Positions 5,922 to 12,051 of a stretch of DNA of 12,051 nt are shown here, piece after piece. How positions within the stretch are numbered: the stretch's first letter is position 1; each line of letters begins with the position of its first letter. The translations under genes and the position numbers were made by a program. The notes under the pieces are model-generated. The model had not been told where the DNA came from, did no database searches, and saw only the letters and a program-made list of their open reading frames with translations. Origin of the DNA: an uncultured Lachnospiraceae bacterium (GTDB taxonomy: Bacteria; Bacillota; Clostridia; Lachnospirales; Lachnospiraceae); NCBI GenBank assembly GCA_902489925.1, contig CABUBX010000059.1:1-12051 (forward strand), in the 5' to 3' direction.

Positions 5922-7401
5922 TAATTATTCAATTCAAAAAGCAGGGATACCGTCACTTGTTTTAATGGAAAGGGCGGCAGCGTCAGTTGCCCAAAGTATA
6001 AAGCCGCAGCTTGGGCCGCAGGATAAGGTGCTTGCAGTTGCGGGAAATGGCAACAACGGTGCGGATGCGGCAGCAGCGGCGCGTATTCTTTACAACATGG
6101 GCTTTGAGGCGGAAGTCTATTTTGCCGGTGAAGAAAAAAAGTTTTCGCCGGAATTAAAAAAACAGCGGGAAATTATAAGAAATTTAGGAATACGTGAATA
6201 TAATAGTACAGAGCCGGATTTTAAAAAGTATACATGGCTGATTGACGGACTTTTCGGTATAGGTCTTACACGCCCTGTCACAGGGAGTTTTGAAGCTTTA
6301 ATCTGCAAAATGAATGAGAGCGGCATACCTATCTGTGCAGTGGATATTCCATCGGGCATTGATGCCGGGACAGGGCAGGTACTTGGCTGTGCCGTCAACG
6401 CCAAAATGACAGTGACCTTTGGCTACGAAAAGCTCGGGCTTGTATTTTATCCGGGTTGTGAATATGCGGGGAAAGTTGTGAAATCGGACATCGGGTTTGC
6501 GCGCTGTGCGGTTACAGCGGCTTCTCCGGGTGTTTGTGCCCTTGAACCGGAGGATGTGCAAAAGTATCTTCCGCCAAGATATGCGTATTCCAATAAAGGA
6601 AGCTATGGGAAGCTTTTAATTGCGGCCGGCTCGGTGGGAATGAGCGGTGCCTGCTATTTAAGTGCGGCTGCGGCTTATAAAACAGGTGTTGGACTTGTGC
6701 GCGTACTGACGTGTGAAGAAAACCGTACAGTGCTTCAGCAGCTTTTGCCTGAGGCAATTGTCACATGCTATGACAGTAAACGGATAGATAAAAAACTGAT
6801 TGCTGACTGTGTAAGCTGGGCAGATACGGTTGTTGTAGGACCGGGGATTGGTCAGGAGACAGCGGGGACAGTTTTAGTCAATACGATTTTAGAAACATGT
6901 ATGGTGCCGGTGATTATGGATGCGGATGCCTTGAATATTATGTCGGCAATCCTTAAGGGAGTGGATACGGCGGATGGCCTTATTTCTTTTTTAGGAAGAC
7001 AGTGCCCGGATCTTGGCGAGATGTCGAGACTTATAGGAAAATCGATTTCTGAAATTTCAAAAAATATTTTGGAAATATGCCGGAGGTTTTCAAAAAAATA
7101 TCATTTGATTTGTGTACTTAAAGATGCCCGTACGGTCATAGGCTCGAATGAGGGGTGTGATTTTGTAAATCTTTCTGGGAATAACGGTATGGCTGTCGGC
7201 GGAAGCGGCGATGTACTTTCGGGAATTATCGGCGGTCTTGTTTGTCAGCAAAAGGACAAAAGCGAAGAAATCTTAAAGCGTATGGCAGCATTGGGAGTCT
7301 ACATTCATGGCCTTTCGGGGGATGTGGCAAAAAATAAATGCGGTCTCTATGGACTTTTGGCATCGGATATTATACAATATATACCATGTATCATTAAATG
7401 A
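5881..7401 (+). CDS. nnr: Bifunctional NAD(P)H-hydrate epimerase / ADP-dependent (S)-NAD(P)H-hydrate dehydratase
   Basis: A 506-residue fusion that repairs hydrated NADH and NADPH. The N-terminal YjeF_N epimerase (about 1-215) shows the NNG loop GNGNNGADA (55-63), the DGLFGIGL segment with catalytic-type Asp122, and DIPSGIDAGTG (155-164). The C-terminal ribokinase-like dehydratase (about 235-503) shows KGSYGKLLIAAGS (239-251), VVGPGIG (318-324), DADALN (347-352) and GNNGMAVGGSGDVLSGII (433-450) with the catalytic Asp444. Three family motifs are altered: NNGGDG reads NNGADA, the P-H-x-G-E motif reads CPDLGE (375-380), and LKGA reads LKDA (413-416). The frame is open throughout, so this is divergence, not an obvious frameshift. 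ATG 5881 is chosen over upstream ATG 5839 because AAGGAAAG (5863-5870) precedes it and MKYIVNQKEMQAID is the normal start. alr begins 13 bases after the stop. Confidence 0.9.
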   Translation: MKYIVNQKEMQAIDNYSIQKAGIPSLVLMERAAASVAQSIKPQLGPQDKVLAVAGNGNNGADAAAAARILYNMGFEAEVYFAGEEKKFSPELKKQREIIRNLGIREYNSTEPDFKKYTWLIDGLFGIGLTRPVTGSFEALICKMNESGIPICAVDIPSGIDAGTGQVLGCAVNAKMTVTFGYEKLGLVFYPGCEYAGKVVKSDIGFARCAVTAASPGVCALEPEDVQKYLPPRYAYSNKGSYGKLLIAAGSVGMSGACYLSAAAAYKTGVGLVRVLTCEENRTVLQQLLPEAIVTCYDSKRIDKKLIADCVSWADTVVVGPGIGQETAGTVLVNTILETCMVPVIMDADALNIMSAILKGVDTADGLISFLGRQCPDLGEMSRLIGKSISEISKNILEICRRFSKKYHLICVLKDARTVIGSNEGCDFVNLSGNNGMAVGGSGDVLSGIIGGLVCQQKDKSEEILKRMAALGVYIHGLSGDVAKNKCGLYGLLASDIIQYIPCIIK

Positions 7402-7414
7402 GAGGCGAAAAAAG

Positions 7415-8584
7415 GTGAGTACATTCAGATATTATGCGGAAATTGATTTGGACGCATTCGAACATAATATAAGACAGATACGCCGCTGCATCGGCGAAAA
7501 ACCGATGCTTTGCGGTGTTGTTAAGGCTAATGGCTATGGCCATGGCGCAGTGATGCTTGCAAAAACTATGGAGAAGCTGGGCGTCAACTGGCTTGCAGTT
7601 TCATGTGTTGATGAGGCAATTGAGCTTCGGTTAAACAGCATTAAACTTCCGATTTTAATATTGGGTGCGGCTGAGGAGGAACGCTACGGCGAGATGATTG
7701 AAAATAATATTACGCCGACGATTTTTACATACAGAGCCGCAAAGCGGTTAAATGATACACTTTCAAATTATCCGGATAAATGCCCGTTTAATATTCATAT
7801 TAAAGTGGACACAGGGATGGGGCGCATCGGGTTTTCGCCGAATAAAGAAAGTATTGACGAAATCAAAGCGATTGCTGCATTGCCGTATCTTAACATACAG
7901 GGGCTTTTTACCCATTTTGCCTGCGCGGATATGCAGGGACGGCAAAAAACAGAGGCGCAGCTTGAAAAGTACAAATATATGGCAGATGCTCTTGAGTCGG
8001 AGGGCGTTCATATTCCAATTAAGCATTGTGCAAACAGTGCGGGCATTATGGCCTATGAGGATGCTTATTTTGACATGGTGCGGGCAGGAATTATTATTTA
8101 CGGTCTTTATCCGTCAGAGGAGGTTAATCAGCAGGCGCTGACACTTCACCCTGTCATGTCTTTAAAAAGCCATATTACTTATATTAAAGAAGTGCCTGAG
8201 GGAACGGGTATCAGCTATGGTTCAACCTATGTCACGGATAAAAAGACCCGGATAGCGACAGTGCCGGTCGGTTATGCCGATGGTTACGCGCGTCAGCTTT
8301 CAGGCAAAGGCCGTGTACTTATTCGCGGTCAATATGCACCGGTTATCGGCCGTGTATGTATGGACCAGATGATGGTGGATATCACAGGACTTCAGGGAAT
8401 TGAAGAAGGCGATGTTGTGACACTTGTAGGCCGGGATGGTGATTTATGCATACCGGTTGAAGAACCGGCCGAAAAGGCAGGCTCATTTAACTACGAGTTT
8501 GTGTGCAGTGTCAGCCGCCGTGTGCCGAGAGTTTATTACAGAAAGGGAAAGCTTGTGGAAGAAATCCATTATCTGCTTGATTAA
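7415..8584 (+). CDS. alr: Alanine racemase (PLP-dependent)
   Basis: A 389-residue fold-type III PLP enzyme that interconverts L- and D-alanine, supplying D-alanine for peptidoglycan. The N-terminal TIM barrel has the PLP lysine in VVKANGYGHG (Lys37), the KVDTGMGRIGF segment (130-140) with the PLP-contacting Arg, and THFACAD. The C-terminal beta domain holds the catalytic tyrosine in GISYGSTYV (Tyr268) and the substrate-gate segment GRVCMDQ (312-318). Length and all key residues are normal. The start is GTG 7415 with AGAGG at 7401-7405; the open frame extends upstream to 7307 but that part overlaps the preceding gene and has no family similarity. It follows nnr by 13 bases and precedes mazF by 92, the same order as in Bacillus apart from the missing antitoxin gene. 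Confidence 0.95.
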   Translation: MSTFRYYAEIDLDAFEHNIRQIRRCIGEKPMLCGVVKANGYGHGAVMLAKTMEKLGVNWLAVSCVDEAIELRLNSIKLPILILGAAEEERYGEMIENNITPTIFTYRAAKRLNDTLSNYPDKCPFNIHIKVDTGMGRIGFSPNKESIDEIKAIAALPYLNIQGLFTHFACADMQGRQKTEAQLEKYKYMADALESEGVHIPIKHCANSAGIMAYEDAYFDMVRAGIIIYGLYPSEEVNQQALTLHPVMSLKSHITYIKEVPEGTGISYGSTYVTDKKTRIATVPVGYADGYARQLSGKGRVLIRGQYAPVIGRVCMDQMMVDITGLQGIEEGDVVTLVGRDGDLCIPVEEPAEKAGSFNYEFVCSVSRRVPRVYYRKGKLVEEIHYLLD

Positions 8585-8621
8585 CGGCGGGCTTCAATAA
8601 AAGAGCACTTGGTGAATACAC

Positions 8622-8652
8622 TTTAGATTAGTGGGAATAATGATTATCTAAA
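8622..8652. promoter_or_regulatory. Inverted repeat ahead of the mazF ribosome binding site
   Basis: TTTAGAT (8622-8628) and ATCTAAA (8646-8652) are perfect inverted arms around a 17-base centre, ending 9 bases before the AGGAG of mazF. It could be an operator or a weak RNA hairpin in the alr-mazF spacer. No clear promoter or terminator was found in that spacer and no T-tract follows, so it is not a terminator. Confidence 0.3.
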
Positions 8653-8676
8653 AGGTATATCAGGAGTGTGAATCTT

Positions 8677-9024
8677 GTGGTTATTAAACGCGGAGACATT
8701 TTTTATGCGGATTTAAGACCGGTCGTTGGCTCTGAGCAGGGCGGTGTGCGTCCGGTGCTTATTATACAAAATGATACGGGGAACAGACACAGTCCGACGG
8801 TCATTTGTGCTGCAATTACATCAAAAATGAATAAAGCCAAGCTTCCGACACATGTGGAGATTAAGGCAAGACAGTATGAGCTTGTGAAAGATTCGGTCAT
8901 ATTGCTTGAGCAGGTCAGAACCATTGATAAAAAGCGGTTAAAAGAAAAAGTATGCCATCTGGATTGTGAAATTCTTAAAAAGGTGGATGAGGCGCTGCTT
9001 ATCAGTCTTGAGCTTGGTACATAA
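8677..9024 (+). CDS. mazF: MazF/EndoA-type mRNA interferase toxin
   Basis: A 115-residue PemK/MazF-fold endoribonuclease, almost the length of Bacillus subtilis EndoA (116) and similar from end to end by eye. MVIKRGDIFYADL opens the protein; GSEQGGVRPVLIIQND carries Arg25, and AAITSK carries Thr48, the two residues known to be essential in EndoA. LPTHVEI and DSVILLEQVRTIDK are also conserved. The family cuts single-stranded mRNA at short sites, UACAU in EndoA. GTG 8677 is favoured over in-frame GTG 8668 because AGGAG ends at 8666, only one base before 8668 but ten before 8677, and the family begins at this point. No antitoxin gene (EndoAI/MazE, normally just upstream) fits in the 92-base gap after alr, and none is seen downstream. 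The CorC-like gene starts 24 bases after its stop. Confidence 0.93.
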   Translation: MVIKRGDIFYADLRPVVGSEQGGVRPVLIIQNDTGNRHSPTVICAAITSKMNKAKLPTHVEIKARQYELVKDSVILLEQVRTIDKKRLKEKVCHLDCEILKKVDEALLISLELGT

Positions 9025-9048
9025 GCAAAGAAGGAGAAGATTAGAGAA

Positions 9049-9945
9049 ATGGAAGACGGTAATCCCCGCAATAAGGGATTTTTTGAAAAAATTTCAGAAG
9101 GCTTTGCCCATTTATTTAATGCAGGCAGGGAAAAGCCCGAACAGATGACAGACGAGATTAAGCAGATGGTCAGTGAAGGCCACGAAAAAGGTGCGCTTGA
9201 GGCAGATGAGGCGAAGATGATTAACAACATTTTCGATTTCAGTGATAAGGAAGCTGCGGATATTATGACACACCGAAAAAATATCATTGGTGTGGAGATT
9301 AATATGCCTTTTAAAGAAGCGGCACGTCTGATGCTTAAAGAGAGATTTTCGAGATATCCTGTATATGAGGAGGATATTGACAATATCGTCGGTATTCTTC
9401 ACTTGAAGGATTTGCTCAGAGCGGCCATGAAATGCGGTGAAGATAATGCGACGGTAAGAAAAAGTATGCGTACACCATATTTTGTGCCGGATACTCAGAA
9501 TATTGATACACTCTTTAAGGATATGCAAAAGAAAAAAATCCATATGGCAGTCGTTATTGACGAGTATGGGCAGACATCGGGAATTGTGGCGATGGAGGAT
9601 ATTTTAGAGGAGATTGTCGGCAATATTTTTGATGAGTACGATGTGGAGGAAGGCTTTATTCAAAAGAGCGGTACGGATACATATATTGTAAAGGGAGAGA
9701 CTCCGTTGGATGAGCTTGCCGAAACACTGGATATTAAGTATGATGAGGATGAATTTGATACATTAAACGGCTTAATGATTGCGAAGCTTGAGCATATACC
9801 TGCTGAAGATGAGAAGGTTGTTCTTTTGATTGACGATTATGAATATAAGGTGCTTTGTGTAAAAAATAATATGATTACAGCTGTGGAAGTCAGAAAAATT
9901 AAGAAAGACGAGTGCCCACAGGAAGCTGCCGATACCGATGATTAA
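9049..9945 (+). CDS. CorC-like tandem CBS-domain protein (hemolysin C family), soluble
   Basis: A 298-residue protein with two CBS domains (about 68-128 and 135-195) and a C-terminal CorC_HlyC transporter-associated domain (about 205-285). Diagnostic segments are EADEAKMINNIFDFSD, FSRYPVYEEDIDNIVGILHLKDLL and DEYGQTSGIVAMEDILEEIVG, the last being the strongest family signature. CBS pairs usually bind adenine nucleotides. There is no DUF21/CNNM membrane domain and no hydrophobic helix, so it resembles soluble E. coli CorC (292 residues) rather than the membrane-bound forms common in Gram-positives. The family is linked to Mg2+/Co2+ handling, but the role of soluble members is not settled. ATG 9049 follows AAGGAGA (9031-9037) with a slightly long 11-base spacing. 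Probably co-transcribed with mazF. The tail after residue 285 is acidic and disordered-looking. Confidence 0.88.
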   Translation: MEDGNPRNKGFFEKISEGFAHLFNAGREKPEQMTDEIKQMVSEGHEKGALEADEAKMINNIFDFSDKEAADIMTHRKNIIGVEINMPFKEAARLMLKERFSRYPVYEEDIDNIVGILHLKDLLRAAMKCGEDNATVRKSMRTPYFVPDTQNIDTLFKDMQKKKIHMAVVIDEYGQTSGIVAMEDILEEIVGNIFDEYDVEEGFIQKSGTDTYIVKGETPLDELAETLDIKYDEDEFDTLNGLMIAKLEHIPAEDEKVVLLIDDYEYKVLCVKNNMITAVEVRKIKKDECPQEAADTDD

Positions 9946-9964
9946 AAGAAAATGCCCGAAATGC

Positions 9965-9993
9965 TTGAAGTTTTGCCGGATTGATGATAGAAT
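9965..9993 (+). promoter_or_regulatory. Promoter candidate for yebC
   Basis: TTGAAG (9965-9970), a 17-base spacer and TAGAAT (9988-9993) with a TGA extension (9985-9987) make a good extended -10 promoter about 39 bases before the yebC ATG. No terminator was found between the CorC-like gene and this site, so yebC may be both read through from upstream and transcribed independently. Confidence 0.55.
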
Positions 9994-10031
9994 ACTGTCG
10001 GTATGAATACAATGAGAAAAGGAGTGTTATT

Positions 10032-10760
10032 ATGTCTGGACATTCAAAGTTCGCCAACATAAAACATAAAAAAGAAAAGAATGATGCCGCTAAAGGTAAG
10101 ATTTTTACAATTATCGGTAAAGAAATAGCGATTGCCGTAAAGGAAGGCGGCCCAAATCCTGATAACAACAGTAAGCTTCGTGATGTTATCGCAAAGGCTA
10201 AATCAAACAATATGCCTAATGATACAATCGAAAGAGGTATTAAAAGAGCAGCCGGAGATATTAACTCGGTAAATTATGAGACAGTAACCTACGAAGGCTA
10301 TGGTCCAAGCGGTGTTGCGATTATTGTCGAAACATTGACCGATAACAGAAACAGAACAGCAGCCAATGTGCGCAGTGCTTTTACAAAGGGCGGCGGTTCA
10401 GTCGGTGCTATGGGCTGTGTGTCTTATATGTTTGATAAAAAAGGTCTTATTATCGTTGATAAGGAAGAATATGACGGAGATGCTGATGAGCTTATGATGA
10501 CAGCCCTCGATGCCGGTGCAGAAGATTTTTCTGACGAAGAAGACAGCTATGAGATTACAACAAACCCGGATGATTTTTCGGCAGTCAGAGAAGGTCTTGA
10601 AGCAGCAGGTATTCCGATGGCTTCTGCTGAAGTGACGATGATTCCTCAGACATGGACAGAGCTTACAAGTGAGGAAGATATTAAAAAAATCAACAAAACT
10701 TTAGATATGCTTGATGAAGATGATGACGTTCAGAACGTTTACCATAACTGGGATGAATAA
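10032..10760 (+). CDS. yebC: YebC/PmpR family protein (TACO1-like)
   Basis: A 242-residue member of the widespread YebC family, of typical length. It opens with MSGHSKFANIKHKKEKNDAA, the family's usual N-terminus, followed by GKIFTIIGKEIAIAVKEGG and a helical stretch ending NNMPNDTIERGIKRA. The middle shows YEGYGPSGVAIIVETLTDNRNRT and the glycine-rich FTKGGGSVGAMGCVSYMF, both strong signatures. The C-terminus is very acidic. YebC proteins have been described as transcription regulators (PmpR) and more recently as translation factors that relieve ribosome stalling on proline-rich stretches; sequence does not decide which applies here. ATG 10032 is chosen over upstream in-frame ATG 9981 because AAAAGGAG (10017-10024) precedes it and the family starts there. 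A terminator follows 9 bases after the stop. Confidence 0.94.
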   Translation: MSGHSKFANIKHKKEKNDAAKGKIFTIIGKEIAIAVKEGGPNPDNNSKLRDVIAKAKSNNMPNDTIERGIKRAAGDINSVNYETVTYEGYGPSGVAIIVETLTDNRNRTAANVRSAFTKGGGSVGAMGCVSYMFDKKGLIIVDKEEYDGDADELMMTALDAGAEDFSDEEDSYEITTNPDDFSAVREGLEAAGIPMASAEVTMIPQTWTELTSEEDIKKINKTLDMLDEDDDVQNVYHNWDE

Positions 10761-10769
10761 TCGTGTGAT

Positions 10770-10804
10770 AAATACCTGCCCCTTTGTTGGTGCAGGTATT
10801 TTTA
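10770..10804 (+). terminator. Rho-independent terminator after yebC
   Basis: AAATACCTGC (10770-10779) pairs with GCAGGTATTT (10792-10801) as a perfect 10-bp stem around a 12-base loop, and the right arm runs into TTTTT (10799-10803). It ends the yebC transcript. The stem is only moderately GC-rich, and the T-run is short, so read-through is possible. Confidence 0.75.
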
Positions 10805-10812
10805 TGTATATA
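10784..10812 (+). promoter_or_regulatory. Weak promoter candidate overlapping the yebC terminator
   Basis: TTGTTG (10784-10789) and TATATA (10807-10812) are 17 bases apart. The -35 lies in the terminator loop and the -10 just after the T-run. Initiation near 10820 would serve the metallo-beta-lactamase gene at 10848. Hexamer matches are only fair. Confidence 0.3.
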
Positions 10813-10847
10813 CAAAATTACTCTGTAAAAATTGCGGAGGTGTATTG

Positions 10848-11801
10848 ATGAAGCGAAAAACTAAAAGAAAATTGCTGAGTGTATTGGCCGGTGCCGCCGC
10901 CGTTCTCGTCCTTTTTGCTGCCCTGTTTTTGCTTGGACACCCGGGAGGCTTTGATACATATATTCAATCGGCAGCTGCAAAACTTGAAGCATTTGCAGGC
11001 AGATTTGAAAAAAATGAGCATATTAAAGTAGGACAGGGCGAAGAACTGAAGCTTCATTTTATTGATGTCGGGCAGGCGGATTGTACGCTTATTGAATGTG
11101 GCGGGAAATTTATGCTCGTTGATGGCGGAAATAACGGTGATGCCGCTCTGGTTGCCGATTATTTAAAATCGGAGGGTGTTCAGACGTTGGATTATGTTGT
11201 TGCCACGCATCCCCATGAGGACCATGTGGGTGGTCTTGATGGAGTGATAGAGACATTTAATGTTGAAAAATTGTTAATTCCCGATGTGGCATATGCGTCA
11301 AAAACCTATGAATCTGTTCTTTTGGCGGCAGAGCAAAAACAGGTTGAAATTATTAAGGCTGTGGCCGGTAAGCAGTATGATTTATCTGAAAACGCCGCAT
11401 TTACAGTGACATCGCCTTGTGCTGACTATGGCGATGACTTAAATAATCAGTCAATCGGTATACGTATAAGTCATGGCAGCAATCATGTGCTTATGTGCGG
11501 AGATGCTGAGGCAAAGTCGGAGGCGGATATGCTCGCTTCAGGTGAAACACTGTCGGCGCAGCTTTTAAAGGTGAGCCATCATGGCAGCAAGACATCAACA
11601 ACAGAGGCGTTTTTGGATGTTGTAAAGCCGCAGTATGCTGTGATTATGTGCGGGAGAGATAATGAGTACGGACATCCCGACCGTGAGACGATAGAAAAGT
11701 TAGAGGCAAGAAATATTCAAATTTACAGAACAGATGAACTTGGGACGATTACGGCAGTCAGCGATGGTGAAGGCTTCGTTTTTGGCGCTTCGGGCAGGTG
11801 A
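10848..11801 (+). CDS. Membrane-anchored ComEC/Rec2-type metallo-beta-lactamase fold protein
   Basis: A 317-residue protein. A basic N-terminus (KRKTKRK) and one hydrophobic helix (about 9-29) form a signal anchor or signal peptide, placing the rest outside the membrane. The domain from about residue 66 is a metallo-beta-lactamase fold of the ComEC C-terminal type: LHFIDVGQADCTLIE (69-83), metal-binding THPHEDHVGG (120-129), GDAE (Asp219), VSHHGS (242-247) and YGHP (274-277). All expected metal ligands are present. In ComEC this domain is fused to a large membrane channel and is thought to degrade one DNA strand during uptake; stand-alone versions like this are common in clostridia and their substrates are mostly unknown. 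Start is ATG 10848, with GGAGG at 10836-10840 and 7 bases spacing; the in-frame TTG at 10845 is less likely. A nuclease role is inferred, not shown. Confidence 0.85.
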   Translation: MKRKTKRKLLSVLAGAAAVLVLFAALFLLGHPGGFDTYIQSAAAKLEAFAGRFEKNEHIKVGQGEELKLHFIDVGQADCTLIECGGKFMLVDGGNNGDAALVADYLKSEGVQTLDYVVATHPHEDHVGGLDGVIETFNVEKLLIPDVAYASKTYESVLLAAEQKQVEIIKAVAGKQYDLSENAAFTVTSPCADYGDDLNNQSIGIRISHGSNHVLMCGDAEAKSEADMLASGETLSAQLLKVSHHGSKTSTTEAFLDVVKPQYAVIMCGRDNEYGHPDRETIEKLEARNIQIYRTDELGTITAVSDGEGFVFGASGR

Positions 11802-11871
11802 ATGTCATAGAAGACGTGATGAGGGCATATATTAGAACACAGATAAAAAGTCATCATCAAGGGAGGTCAAT

Positions 11872-12051
11872 ATGGGAAGCATCACCAAAAAACGAAATTA
11901 TATGTGGCTTGGATTGTTTTGCCTTGGCATGGCTGCCGGCACACTCCTTGTGAATTATATGGTAAAAACATCTGTGATGGATACGTCAATTTTGACGGCT
12001 TATATCTGCCAATTAGAGAAGAAGCAGTTTGAAGATATTTATTTTTTTATT
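11872..12051 (+). CDS. Membrane protein of unknown function, 5' part only
   Basis: An open frame starts at ATG 11872 behind GGGAGG (11861-11866) with 5 bases spacing, and remains open for 60 codons to the window edge, so the gene is truncated by the window. The product begins with a short basic stretch (MGSITKKRNY) and a hydrophobic helix at about residues 11-32 (WLGLFCLGMAAGTLLVNYM), then a polar segment. It has the form of a type II membrane protein or the first helix of a multi-pass protein. A sporulation-associated SpoIIM-like protein is one possibility, on weak grounds. It lies 70 bases after the metallo-beta-lactamase gene with no terminator seen between, so the two may be co-transcribed. 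Confidence 0.6.
   Translation, partial: MGSITKKRNYMWLGLFCLGMAAGTLLVNYMVKTSVMDTSILTAYICQLEKKQFEDIYFFI

Noticed and set aside
6950..7030. Frameshift in the dehydratase domain, suspected from the unusual SFLGRQCPDLGE stretch
   Set aside because: The frame stays open and conserved motifs on both sides are in the same frame, so substitution explains it better.
7307..7414. N-terminal extension of alanine racemase
   Set aside because: It overlaps the end of the preceding gene in another frame, and the family start with a ribosome binding site is at GTG 7415.
8703..9383. A 226-codon open frame on the minus strand
   Set aside because: It lies antisense across two well-supported genes, mazF and the CorC-like gene, is very rich in Ser and Leu, and has no recognisable motif.
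9981..10031. N-terminal extension of YebC from ATG 9981
   Set aside because: It would include the promoter -10 and the ribosome binding site; the family begins at MSGHSK, ATG 10032.
11817..11860. TGATGA and TCATCA inverted arms in the spacer before the last gene
   Set aside because: Six-base arms with a loop of more than 30 bases and no T-run do not support a terminator or operator.
1..12051. Mobile elements, phage genes, CRISPR arrays, tRNA or rRNA genes
   Set aside because: No transposase or integrase motifs, regularly spaced repeats, cloverleaf or rRNA sequence was seen anywhere in the window.

Overview
The window looks like ordinary chromosomal DNA from a low-to-mid GC Gram-positive anaerobe, most likely a clostridial species of the Lachnospiraceae type. 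The reasons are a Rex redox repressor, a YdiF-type ABC-F protein, the acpS-nnr-alr-mazF gene order seen in Firmicutes, strong purine-rich ribosome binding sites, several GTG starts, and AT-rich promoters with near-consensus sigma-A hexamers. The placement is inferred from gene content and style; no rRNA or other taxonomic marker is present.

Layout. Positions 1-193 are a very AT-rich control region with a promoter and several palindromes. It drives a two-gene unit: an MFS exporter (194-1489) overlapped by an ArsR-type winged-helix regulator with a long N-terminal domain I do not recognise (1458-2534). A long bidirectional hairpin (2577-2627) separates this unit from a convergent ABC-F ATPase gene (2596-4530, minus). 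A 294-base divergent control region (4531-4824) carries a promoter for abcF and a perfect-consensus promoter for rex.

From rex rightward all genes are on the plus strand: rex (4825-5487), acpS (5511-5921), bifunctional NAD(P)HX repair enzyme (5881-7401), alr (7415-8584), mazF (8677-9024) and a CorC-like CBS protein (9049-9945). Spacings of 41 bases overlap to 92 bases gap suggest one long transcript. yebC (10032-10760) has its own promoter candidate and a terminator. It is followed by a membrane-anchored ComEC-type metallo-beta-lactamase protein (10848-11801) and the 5' end of a membrane protein gene that runs off the window (from 11872).

How they fit together. The rex unit is mostly housekeeping: redox sensing of NADH/NAD+, activation of acyl carrier protein, repair of damaged NAD(P)H, D-alanine supply for the cell wall, and an mRNA interferase. 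The left-hand pair is a plausible regulated efflux cassette. I found no mobile element, CRISPR array, phage gene, tRNA or rRNA. I see no convincing novel system. The observations most worth checking are the mazF gene without an adjacent antitoxin, the palindromic DNA around the MFS and rex promoters, the altered motifs in the NAD(P)HX repair enzyme, and the abcF stop codon inside a terminator loop.
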